The notes below the pieces were generated by a model, which was not told the DNA's origin, did not search any database, and saw nothing but the letters and a program-made list of their open reading frames with translations. This document shows positions 33,859-43,700 of a stretch of 64,000 nt of DNA, one piece after another. The position numbers and the translations under genes were made by a program. This DNA is from Galeopsis tetrahit. Taxonomy: Eukaryota > Streptophyta > Magnoliopsida > Lamiales > Lamiaceae. Within the stretch, counting starts at the first letter, position 1, and each line of letters starts with the position of its first letter. The DNA is taken from positions 31,177,881 to 31,241,880 of the forward strand of contig OY776131.1 in assembly GCA_963675135.1 (NCBI GenBank). Reading direction: 5' to 3'.

Positions 33859-34270
33859 ATGCATATGGAAGACTATTTTTCTATATATTGGCAACATGGT
33901 GAAAAGTTTGACACTGTGGATGGTAATTTATTGTATCAAGGAAACCCTTAGACCTCAACATTGCATAGATGCCGATAGAGTTGGTTATTTTGATTTAGTT
34001 GATAAAGTAGAGAATATGGGATACAAATTACAAAAAGATGTGTTACAAAGTATCTATAGTAAATTTATTTGAATTGAGAGAGATAAAAGATGACAAGGAA
34101 GTTATGGAGATGGTGAAACATATATTGAAAAAAATATATAAAATGGTTGAGGTGTTTGTAAAAGTAAGGGCAGATGATGAGATTGAGGTTGATCGATAAA
34201 ACATCAAAACATGATGACAGTGAAGAGGAAGAAGAGAATGAGTTGCCTGTTAATGAGAATAACACCAATT
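33859..34270 (+). pseudogene. Mutator transposase N-terminal domain remnant (MuDR, PB1-like)
   Basis: From ATG 33859 the frame reads EDYFSIYWQHGEKFDTVDG to a stop at 33948. Another frame then carries CIDADRVGYFDLVDKVENMGY, followed by acidic and lysine-rich sequence (DDKEVMEMVKHI, then VEVFVKV). The pattern 'HGGKF...Y.GG...D.D..S...L.D.VK.LGY', then 'D.D...M', is the leader domain of plant MURA-type transposases. The catalytic DDE domain and zinc finger are absent, so the element is a deletion derivative. Confidence 0.6.
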
Positions 34271-34555
34271 TAATTGAGGTCCACTGAAAAAAAATTGTAG
34301 TCATCGAACTAGTTGAACAAAACAACAAAATTATTCAATAATTGAAGAAGAGAAAACAAGGGTGTATTCAATTGAGATTCTATTGGATTTTTTTGGACTT
34401 TAAAAAGTACGTGGATTTATAAAATCCATAGAGTCCATATATTTTTTTATTGATTTACATAAATTTTCATAAACTCCGATATTGATGCAAAGGGTTAAAG
34501 AGTTAATTTTAATTTTTTTTAAATTAATATTGTATATATTATATAAAATATTTTA

Positions 34556-34558
<3 letters not shown>

Positions 34559-34588
<30 letters not shown>
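34559..34588. repeat. (AT)n microsatellite
   Basis: About 14 AT units. Similar shorter AT runs are at 10600-10620, 23703-23721, 43850-43870, 62228-62250 and 62719-62738. Confidence 0.9.
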
Positions 34589-34591
<3 letters not shown>

Positions 34592-34602
34592 TTATATATT
34601 AA

Positions 34603-34738
34603 TTCGGGGTGGGACGGATACTCGCGGGTCGGGCATAAGACCCAAACCCGACTCATATTCAATACCGGGAGAATCTGACCTGACCCAAAGCTCACGGGTG
34701 GGGTGGGTACCGTGGGTCGGGTCAATATTGTCATTCCT
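34603..34738. mobile_element. Small hAT-like MITE (GGGTCGGG family)
   Basis: GTGGGACGGATACTCGCGGG at the left and GTGGGTCGGGTCAATATTG followed by TCATTCCTA at the right; GGTCGGG and ACCCG words recur. The right end resembles TAGGGATGACAAT-type hAT ends in reverse. Left boundary approximate. Confidence 0.45.
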
Positions 34739-34982
34739 ACTTCTGATCTTTAGTCTTCAGAGTTCTCTAAGAGAATCCGTTGAAATCTCTTGTTTTTAGA
34801 AGAGATGGGTCGGGTCAATATTGTCATTCCTACTTCTGATCAGAGTTCTTTGAGAGAATCCGTTGAAATCTCTTATTTTTAGAAGAGATGGGTCGGGTCA
34901 ATATTGTCATTCATACTTCTGATCTTTAGTCTTCAGAGTTCTCTGAGAGAATCCGTTGAAATCTCTTGTTTTTAGAAGAGAT
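34714..34982. repeat. Three-copy tandem repeat (93/83/93 bp)
   Basis: Units at 34714-34806, 34807-34889 and 34890-34982, each starting GGGTCGGGTCAATATTGTCA and ending TTTTAGAAGAGAT. The middle unit lacks ten bases (TCTTTAGTCT region). Each unit joins the end of the small MITE to its downstream flank. Confidence 0.95.
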
Positions 34983-35353
34983 TTTGGATAGTGCAATTTA
35001 TTTATATTTTTGGAGGAGAATCCAACAAAATTCATAGAGTATTAAAATCAATAGAATGTTGAATACCTAAAGATTTTTAAAATCCGTATTGAATACCTCA
35101 GAATTTTTAAAGACTTTTTAAAGTCCGAATTGAATACCCCAAAATTTAAAAGTCCAACAAAATCCTACAGAATCCACAACCAATACACCCCCCTGAGTTT
35201 GAGAAGCGGAGAAGACGTAGAAAAGCGCGAGTTTTATTTTTATTTCTATAAATTGTAACTTGATGTGGAAAAAAAAATATGTGTAATCTGACGTGGCAAG
35301 CTCTACAAGTCACGTCATGGTCGAGAAAAAAAATGTGTATCTAATTGCAACAC

Positions 35354-35403
35354 CTAAGGCCTAGGTAGTGGTGCTCTAACCACTTGAGCTATCCCACTTT
35401 GTC
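35354..35403 (-). mobile_element. 50-bp retroposed tRNA-like fragment (3'-truncated SINE)
   Basis: On the minus strand it reads from GACAAAGTGGG through the A box GATAGCTCAAGTGGTTAGAG to GGCCTTAG and stops. It is identical to bases 1-50 of the SINE at 23747. A perfect 14-bp duplication TCTAATTGCAACAC lies on both sides (35340-35353 and 35404-35417). The B box, body and any tail are missing. The host sequence is the right inverted repeat of a Mutator-like element, whose left repeat lacks the insertion. Confidence 0.85.
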
Positions 35404-35515
35404 TCTAATTGCAACACGATGAAAGGTTGAAATTTTTTACAATAATTATAAAAGTTGTAGTTAAATTGATATTGAGAATAAATGTGGTGTATTTATTTAA
35501 AATTAACCATTTTTA

Positions 35516-36030
35516 ATTAACTAACAATAGATTTTACTTTTTTTCCTACTTTTATCTCCTCATTAGCATAGTAAGTAAAGGTAAAAGTAAAAAAAAAAGT
35601 AAAGGTAAAAGTCAAAATTATTTTTGAACTTTTTTTAATTTCCTACTATTTATTTAACTGCTCTCTCTTTCAATAACTAGGGGACAAAGTTTTAGGAGGT
35701 AAGAGCCAACATAATGCAAGCAGACAAAAATAAAATATGTATGGCACAGGTAAATTGGACCGTACTAACAAAATTAATTTCAAATCACAAGGTGTAAAAT
35801 TTCAATTTTTAAAAAGTTTACACTAAAAGTCATTAGTATGTCGACTAATGACATTACTTTTTTTTTTTGGAATAAACATAACATATTTGTGTCGATTAAT
35901 TGCATAATTCTACAAAAAAAAAAAAAAAAATTGAAATGGTTAATCTTGTAAAAAAAAAAAACTAAATTATATGATATGCAATTTTGAATATTTTGATATG
36001 GAGAAAGAGGATAATTTTTTTTATGGAGTA
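35516..36030. other. AT-rich DNA, no gene seen
   Basis: Only poly(A) and poly(T) runs and low-complexity sequence. Confidence 0.6.
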
Positions 36031-37150
36031 TGTTGAAAAAATTTGTATTAGATTTTGATGATTAGTTCAAAATATAATGTACTCGGAGTAATAGAAAATT
36101 AAGTTGAATTTGTATAGTCAATTATTTTAGTACATGTATTAGTTTTAGTATACAGTTGAGAAAACTCAGCAAGCCAGTTAAGTAATATGACTAGACTTGC
36201 TCTACACGCATATCAACGAGATGTAGATCAATTCAGTGGATCAAAGACTAGAAGATGTTCAAGACATAATATCTAACGACCAAAAGAAAAGAAAACTATC
36301 GAGTGTCAAACAACTTGCTATCTAAGCTCTAACTAACTAAAACTCATCTGATATGTTAAGTGTCTTCTCAGTAGTTCTGATAATAACAGCCAAGTAAAAG
36401 ACGAGTTATGATGGTAAAGTCTTTAATAGAAACGACAAGTTGTTCACTCAAGACAAAATGAATTTCAATGTTAAAGTATCAAAAGTATCGTACTTGAAAT
36501 GAAATCAGGTTTAAAGCTAGTTGAAAACTACCTAATCTGGTATAGCCGAATTGGAGGTACAACTTTCAAAGAAAATATACACAACAAATAGTAAAATTTT
36601 AAATTAGTTCTCCAACTACTAGTTTTTAAAATCCACTATAAATAGTAGGCCAATCTTTATGGGTAAGACTTAAGAACACGTTCAAGCCAAACCATTAGTG
36701 TTCGGCCTATATAAATTAAAATTATAAAGCTTAGATGAAATCTCTCAAACTTAGTTTGTAAGAGAGATTTCACTTAGTTGTAATTACTTTACCAACCTAC
36801 CTAACTTTGAGTGATCTAGTGCTAGTTTTTGTTTGATTAGTAACACAACCTTATACGAGGGGTTGAAACTCGAATAAATTTTAGGAGACAAATCTCGTAT
36901 AGAGTGATAAGACTGCAAGTGTTCCTTGACACTTCAAACTAAACTTTCTTGAAAGGAGTTAACACACAACCGAGCTTATGGAGTGGATGTAAAAATCGAA
37001 TTTTTGAACCACTACAAATTCTTGTGGTATTTGATGCTTTACTTTTTTTTTTTTTTTATCGATTATTTGATGCTTTACTTGCGTATCTGTCACATTTTCT
37101 ATTTTAAAAAAAAAAAATCATAACACACTAGATTATTTGTGCACCTATCA
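36031..37150 (+). repeat. Solo LTR (copia, SIRE-like), ~1.1 kb
   Basis: Begins TGTTGAAAAAATT and ends CACACTAGATTATTTGTGCA-CCTATCA, a TG...CA structure. A promoter-like CTATAAATAG lies at about 36636-36645, with GTAAGAGAGATTTCAC and GAACCACTACAAATTC blocks downstream. The 190-670 fragment shares the second half. No internal retroelement sequence borders it. The 5-bp flanks do not match, so ends may be off by a few bases. Confidence 0.6.
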
Positions 37151-37309
37151 TTTTATCATTTTAGAAAGATTTGATATAAATTAAAAAATGCATTTGTATA
37201 TATAAAATATTTTAGAAAGATTTGATGTATCGTAGATTAAAAAATTCACTTGTATATATAGATCTGCTGTTATCAAATGAGAATTTGACATTCTTCATTA
37301 AAATGTTTT

Positions 37310-37402
37310 GATAATTCATTTAATAAATTAACTATATGTCGATAATTCATTCAATAAATTAACTAAATGTCGATAATTCATTCAATAAATTAACTAAATG
37401 TC
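37310..37402. repeat. Three-copy tandem repeat, 31-bp unit
   Basis: GATAATTCATTYAATAAATT plus AACTAWATGTC repeated exactly in phase at 37310, 37341 and 37372, with two substitutions in the first unit. Confidence 0.95.
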
Positions 37403-37940
37403 TATCAAGTGAAAGAAATATAAAAATTCAGTAACATTCAAAAGAAACACTTTTATAAGAATTTATTGATGCGACAATGCCACACATAGGCACACATAGG
37501 CGGTGGACTATTTATTGGGCTCTATATCATTTTCGTGATATTAGATTAAAAATTAAATATAAATAAAAATTTATTGACGTGAAAATACCACACACATAAC
37601 ATAAGCCTCTATATAAATAAATATGTATAATTGTAGAAAAACATTGAATTTCCTGGTATGGTTGGATAATTTAACCAACTTTCAAATCAAATACTATGAA
37701 TTAGGTTTAAAATTCAAATTTAGAACTATTACAACTACACATATTTGAATAATTTTAATATTAGTCTCAATTTATATCCTTATAAAAATTATTCCACGTG
37801 TTAGTAATTTTTTTGTGGTTTAATATCCTTATAAATCATTCAACATATTATTAAAAAAATTTGGTTTAATGAGATGTCACTATTACCATATATCTGTAAC
37901 GTATAATATGTAAAATAATTAAATTTTCAGGCGTTGAGAA

Positions 37941-38080
37941 CATATTAAATATAAAGATTGTAGTAGCTCATTTTGTAAATAGAATTAAATCCAAATAAAA
38001 TAAATGGAGACATATTGAATATAAAGATTGTAGTAGCTGATTTTGTAAATAGAATTAAATCCAAATAAAATAAATGGAGA
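37941..38080. repeat. Two-copy tandem repeat, 70-bp unit
   Basis: Units at 37941-38010 and 38011-38080, from CATATTRAATATAAAGATTG to AATAAATGGAGA, differing at two positions. Confidence 0.95.
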
Positions 38081-39079
38081 AAAAAAGTATACACCTCTTT
38101 TGTGTGATAAAATTCTCAAATCTACTCCACTGTGGTGTGGGGGCATTGATACACGTGGCAAAACTCTATGCCCCACAAGATGCGGCGGCTCGTGAAAAAA
38201 TATCTTGCTCAATTTATGGTAATTAAGCACTTTTACAACTTAATTAAACGGTAATTAGAAAGAAAGGTAAAAACTTATATTACCTCTAAACCAAGCTAAA
38301 TGTCTAATTTTACCATTTAGGTGTGAAAAAATAAATAAAATAATTATGTTGTTGGGTTGTTAGAATAAATGATAAAATGATTGTTTCAATAAAAAATATT
38401 GTCACACTTTTGATGGACATAAAAATAAAAAAAATGAACACAATTTTAATAGATGAGTTCTTTGGGTTTTTTTTTAATAAGTGGCATTTTCGTAAAATTT
38501 GTTAAAATTAAAAAAGAGTATGTATTGATTGACAAATATACTATTTTATTATAATAAATGTGGTTTCTAATCAAATTAATTCTCCAATGCACATTTTTCA
38601 TAGTTCACATTATATTTGAAATCTTTCTAAATTCTTTTAGTTTGAAGAGATTAGTTAATAAAAGTAAGTTGAAAATTAAGAGATTTTCTAAAATTTAAGG
38701 GGAGAACATAATTTTTAAAATATAATTTAATTGTTTATAAGAAAAAAAAAAAAAACTAAAAGTGTGAAGAAAGTAAATTAGGGCATTTAACTTGAGATGG
38801 AGAGAGTATGAAATATTAACAAAAATAGAACGATACAAAATCGAGTATATAGCAAGTTAAACATAAAAACTCACTTCCAAATCTATGTTACTCTTACTGT
38901 AACACATATTTTTCTCATTTGAAAGTAATTTTTCTATAAGTGTTTGCGTGATTTTTGCGAAGGATTCATTTGACTCAATTTTTACCCGTATGAACTTCTT
39001 TATTTAGAAATGTTCAAATTAAAGAAAAAATAATTAGTTTCCATTCCCTTTTTTTGTTTTTTTTTTTGCTATGGGATCC
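38081..39079. other. Upstream region of the ERF gene
   Basis: AT-rich, no coding sequence. 38100-38220 is less AT-rich and holds an ACACGTGG word near 38152, the core of a G-box-like site, but its distance from the gene (about 0.9 kb) makes function speculative. Confidence 0.4.
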
Positions 39080-39088
39080 TATAAAATA
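39080..39088 (+). promoter_or_regulatory. TATA box of the ERF gene
   Basis: TATAAAATA in the context GGATCCTATAAAATAGTGG, about 560 bp before the start codon. Transcription would begin near 39110, giving a long leader that matches the CT-rich region following it. Confidence 0.65.
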
Positions 39089-39109
39089 GTGGCTTGAGCA
39101 CACATAATT

Positions 39110-39640
39110 CGCTCTTCAGCCAGTGCAAGTGAAGAACAGTTAAAAACACACACACACTCTCTCTCTCTCTCTTACTCTGTAACCAGAGCTTTCTCTCTCG
39201 AAAAATACACACACTCTCTCTCTCACTCACTCACTTCCCTCGAGCAACTCTTGAAGGAGAAATCAAAAGGAATCATCTGGGTTTTACTCAAATTAGCAAA
39301 CTAAAAGTCGTAGCCTCTAAATACTTTCAGTATCCCATTTTGATTCCCTTCTTCTGCATATATTCCTTCTCCTTTTCCACTTTTTCCCCAGAAATTTCAC
39401 ACACTGGTGTGTGTATTTTGGTTTCTCAAACTCTTCTTTTAATACTCCTACTTTCTTCCAGTTTTTAGCCCCCCTTTTTTCCTCTGTTTCAAGGCTTCTC
39501 TTTAACGTTCCGCTTTCTCTTTATTCTCAAAGAATCTGTCGTCCCAACCCACCTTTATTTTCCCTCTTCTAGCTTTTAATCCCTTTCGCTTTCAATGCAA
39601 ATCTGAAACAAAAAAACAACAAGTTTTTCTCCACTCTCAG
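39110..39640 (+). promoter_or_regulatory. Long CT-rich 5' leader with microsatellites and a minimal upstream ORF
   Basis: Pyrimidine-rich, with (AC)n(CT)n tracts at about 39146-39172 and 39208-39234. It has a single ATG before the main start, at 39595, giving ATG CAA ATC TGA (39595-39606, Met-Gln-Ile). The stop of this upstream ORF lies 34 bases before the main ATG. No convincing intron was seen. Leader extent is inferred from the TATA box. Confidence 0.55.
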
Positions 39641-40609
39641 ATGCTTCTTCACGCAAAAACCATGTTTTCTACGGTCAAATACACTGAACACATAAACCAA
39701 ACCACAGTTCTCACTCGGCCGGAAAATCATTTTCCGGCGGAAATGGCCACCAGAACCGTACGCTTCTCCGTCGTCGACGCTGACGCCACCGACTCCTCCA
39801 GCGACGAAGAGGGGGCTTTTTATGTAAAGCGCCAGAGAGTTAGAAGGTTTATCAACGAGGTCAAAATCCAACCCTCCTGCCGAGAAAACGGAAATGCCGG
39901 CGTCAGTAGCCGGAAGGCGGATAACTCTCTCAAGCGGAAGAAGAGCGGCGGCGGGAAAACGGCGGTGAAGGTGGGAAATGGTGTTGGAAAGAAGTTTCGC
40001 GGCGTACGGCAAAGGCCGTGGGGGAAATGGGCGGCTGAGATTCGAGATCCCTTGCGACGTGTACGGTTGTGGCTCGGCACTTACAATACGGCAGAGGAGG
40101 CTGCAATGGTGTACGACCACGCGGCTATTCAGCTGCGTGGACCCGACGCGCTGACCAACTTTACTGCTCCGCCTCTAACGGACAACAAAACTAGCTCAGA
40201 GTACAACTCCGGTGACGACGACTCCCACAACAATGCCACGTCACCTAAGTCCGTTCTCCGGTTCGTCTCCGCCGCTAACTCCCAAGCCGAAGCCGAACCG
40301 GAAACCGAAGTCGAAGCTGATTCCTGCTCCAACGACGCCGTTTTGAGAAGAAAGGAAAATGACGACAACGAGAGTTTCTCCGATTTCTCCTTTTTTCCCA
40401 CGAATGACGAGTTATTCGCCGAGTTGGTACCCGATTTGTTTGACCCGACCGGTTTCTTGAATGACCCGTTATTCGATACGGGTTTCTGCAGCAGCGAGCT
40501 TATCGGGTCAAGTACAGATTTCGGATTCGGGTCATCCAGTGGTCAAACGGATGATTTCTTTCAGGAGTTCGGTGATATATTCGGGTCGGATCCTCTTGTC
40601 ACACTCTGA
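39641..40609 (+). CDS. AP2/ERF transcription factor, cytokinin response factor type (ERF group VI)
   Basis: Intronless, 322 codons; an ERF of this class binds GCC-box-like promoter DNA in the nucleus. A CRF domain spans about residues 11-56 (VKYTEHINQTTVLTRPE, then VRFSVVDADATDSSSDEE), a feature limited to cytokinin response factors and close relatives such as tomato Pti6. One AP2/ERF domain spans 118-175 (KKFRGVRQRPWGKWAAEIRD ... GPDALTNF) with the Ala and Asp that define the ERF rather than DREB subgroup. Basic Lys/Arg clusters at 97-102 and nearby could act as nuclear signals. SPKSVL at 201-206 matches the S-P-T/K-S-V-L motif of this group, a putative MAP-kinase site. The C-terminus is acidic with Phe/Leu (DELFAELVPDLFD, DFFQEFGDIFG), like an activation region. 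Met8 (39662) is an alternative start in a somewhat better context (AAACCATG). It is the only intact host gene here. Confidence 0.95.
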   Translation: MLLHAKTMFSTVKYTEHINQTTVLTRPENHFPAEMATRTVRFSVVDADATDSSSDEEGAFYVKRQRVRRFINEVKIQPSCRENGNAGVSSRKADNSLKRKKSGGGKTAVKVGNGVGKKFRGVRQRPWGKWAAEIRDPLRRVRLWLGTYNTAEEAAMVYDHAAIQLRGPDALTNFTAPPLTDNKTSSEYNSGDDDSHNNATSPKSVLRFVSAANSQAEAEPETEVEADSCSNDAVLRRKENDDNESFSDFSFFPTNDELFAELVPDLFDPTGFLNDPLFDTGFCSSELIGSSTDFGFGSSSGQTDDFFQEFGDIFGSDPLVTL

Positions 40610-40770
40610 AAATCAGCAATAAGTTTGTTGATTTTTCGGCAGTTTTGAGATAATATTAGTATGTTTTTATTTATTTATTTATTTTTCCGAGTTAGTGTGT
40701 ACCCCTGTTCTATTGTCAACTTATTAGTAGTAAATTAAAATGTTTTTATAGTAATAAATAATACAGTGCA
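40610..40770 (+). terminator. 3' untranslated region and poly(A) signal of the ERF gene
   Basis: AT-rich sequence after the stop, with T-rich upstream elements and AATAAA at 40753-40758 as the clearest polyadenylation-type signal; earlier TTATTTATTTATTT runs lie at 40668-40683. The exact cleavage site cannot be read. Confidence 0.5.
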
Positions 40771-43700
40771 AAGTTTAGCTCAATTGATTTTTGTTGTTTT
40801 TTCTGTTTAATCTTAGCAAAAGGAAAGAAATTAAGTTGGTATAAAGAGGAGGGCACGTGTGAGATTCACGTGAGTTAGAGAGATATGAATTAGGTAAAAG
40901 AATGAAATGGAATGAATAGGCTATTAAACAAACATACACACGTGGTTAATGAAAAACAGATTAGGCTACCCTTAATTTGTCACATTATTTGTCACAACGA
41001 ATCTGATTCGGTTTGGGCTTTTAAATTTCTGGGTGTCTTTTGCTCTTCGCTTTTATTACAGATTGAATTATTTTGTACTTAAGAAACCTTGCATTATTAC
41101 CACTATAGCATAGTGTTGCATTATTTTGTCTCTCTTCCTTTTATTTCACAATTTGTTACTAATAATTATTCACTTGTTTACATCGCCCAACCATATAAAT
41201 GCATTTCATACTTTGGGATTGTACAAAATAATTATAGGATATGATTGTGAATGAAAAAAATTCAAATTATTAGTACTACTTTTCAACTTTAAGTTGATTC
41301 GATACTGTATATCAGTTCAATCCGTAATGCATCAAATCATTTGTTTCATTTTTTTTTAAAGAAATGTAATAATGAATAGAGTTTTAAGAAAAAAAAATTA
41401 TAAACTTTTATGTAAAATTATGAATATTATAAATGTAAAGTTTATAATATATTTTTGACTTGGGATACGAAGGGGAGTAGTTAAAATTTATTATCATATA
41501 CGTACATAAATGTATTTAAAAAGTAATCAGCATGTATTTATACATGCATATACATAAATGTGTTGAAATTTCAAAAAATGTTGGAAATATACCATGGAAC
41601 ATGAAAAGAGGAACACTAAACATGCATATACATAAATCTGTTAAATTCTTTTTTGGAAATATACCACGGAACGTGAAAAGAGGAATATTAAGGGGGCGTT
41701 TTCATGTTTGCAATCAATTGAAACAATAATTTTTCTTTTTAAGAAAAAAATTATGTGTGTTTCAAAAAATTAATTATGTGAGGAATAGAATTTGGAAAAA
41801 AAATATTTTCATTTGCTCTTTTCTAAATCTGGTTAGCATCCTCGTGATACGTCATTAACTTATGAGTAATCATGTGTATTAAATTTGACCAATGACTTTT
41901 TCATAATTATTAATCGTTTAGTGTGGTTAATAGTGTGATTAGAAAGGCAATAAACATGATTAGGATCAGATATGATTAGGGATAACAATTGGATGGGTTC
42001 AAATTCAAACACGCATTGAACGTGCTTAGGATGCCATGTGACTACATTGTCCCGAATGAAATCATATGTTTCATTTTGTGTTTTGTAGTGTAGATGATGG
42101 AGAACACGTGTAAAGTGAAAACATAATCAATTGACGTAGGTTTATAATTCATTAGATTGAAATATGTAAAATAGAACAGATGAATCAAACTAAACTCACT
42201 TCAACCTCCATTATTCACATAAATTATGCAACATGCCTTCTATGAAACACTGCTCACGATACATGTATTATTGTATTAACTCTATTTTGTATTAATATAC
42301 GTAGCCTGAAATACACATTTTAATTTAGTGCAAATATCAAATAAATTCACATTTAAAAAAAAACATTTTTACAACTTAGCCTAGTGTTTTTTTTTTAGTA
42401 TTGTCAAACACCATCTTATCATATTTTAATTCTACGAAATTCACACAACTAATTATCACTGAAGTAACAATTAATAATCAGAACTAATAATTTTATTGAA
42501 ACGTGGTATATTTATTTAGTTTTATTTTAGTGTTTCACATTTTTTTTATCTTTCGTATTCAAGATTTTTCAGGGGGATCATATGAAAATAATATTAATCA
42601 TCAAAACAAAAAAAATGCAATTGGACCTAATAAAATAAAAACATAATATATCCAATATTTACCTATTATTACTGCAATCAAGAACTCAAAATTTGTGTGT
42701 TTTGGAAGAAGAAAGAAATTGTCGTTAAGCATTTGACGTCATTTTCTAATAATGGCGGGAAATAAAAAAATAACAGTATTTCTGTTTTAAGTAGTGCCAA
42801 TATTATGTAGGGCTGCAGGGGTGTCCCCCACCCACAAAATACATTTTAAAACTAAATTATATTTTTCCTTTCTCTTTATCCTAAAAAGGATTTTCTCCTC
42901 AACATTTTTTATTTTTATAGTATTATACAATATTTATTTACTTTGAACCCTCTAATTTCTTCAATTGTTTGTTCGCAAAGGATGTGTGGAAGAAAACTTA
43001 TTTTGGTTTGAAATTCAGAAATAAGGATGAATAATTTTACTGATCAATATTGCAATTTGGTTGCTGAAAAATTTAGGATTCCTTGGATCTCTATTTGACA
43101 TTAAGGGGGCCCTGTGCCCTATAAAATTTAATTCTTTTATAATTTTTTAAATTATATAAAATTAATGGTAGATTTTTTTTGTTCAGTAAATACAATTTCA
43201 TATTGATTTAATAAATTATTTTAGTAATAAATTTAGTGTAAAATTCGTTTCAATTTTTTTTTTTATTTGTAAAATTGAATTCAAAAGAAATATTGTTTGT
43301 TCGGAGGCTTGAAAGAATTATGTCTTATTTAAAAGTTAGAACTTTTAGAGAAGTAGATAATTAATTCTTATATTTTAATTTCTAATATCTAAGTCCCTAA
43401 CTTCGAATCTTGGGTTCTGTCACTACATATGATCAACTAAAATGCAGTCATTTTCAGAGGAATAACTATGGACAGGGAAGATATTTTCTACAAGAATTGT
43501 TTATCAGCTTTTTTGTTGTTGGTAGAGGCTAACAAAAAAACCCAAAAGAAGTTTTAGTTAAGATATTCCAATCTTTGTTTTAGTTAATGTATTAAGCTGG
43601 CGTTTCTTCTGTTCTTTCGTACACATTGGGCATTTCTGATGCCCAATTAAGTATAAAATTATGCTTCGTTACCAAAAAAATTATATTTATTGCAGTTTGT

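Larger units (their letters stand above)
34361..35192. mobile_element. MITE with GGGTGTATT ends, nested in the Mutator-like element
   Basis: GGGTGTATTCAATTGAGATT at the left faces, in reverse, GGGTGTATTGGTTGTGGATT at the right, followed on both sides by TCTRTWGGATTTTKTTGGACTTT-like sequence. It holds a smaller repeat cluster (34603-34982) near its middle. No target duplication was identified and the interior is non-coding. Confidence 0.65.
33350..35515 (+). mobile_element. Mutator-like element with long inverted ends
   Basis: The left end (33350-33600) and the right end read in reverse (35515-35195) match in order: GTTAATTYTAAATAAATACA, ATTATTGTAAAAAA, GAGCTTGCCAC, GATTACACATAT, then CAAATAAAAATAAAACTC-like and CTTCTCAAACTCA. 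Inverted repeats of about 250 bp are typical of Mutator-like elements. A transposase N-terminal remnant lies inside. A clear 9-bp target duplication was not found. The right repeat is interrupted by a 50-bp insertion at 35354-35403. Confidence 0.78.

Noticed and set aside
39569..40120. 183-codon minus-strand frame across the ERF gene
   Set aside because: It overlaps the AP2 coding region and has no domain; it arises from the GC-rich composition of the sense gene.
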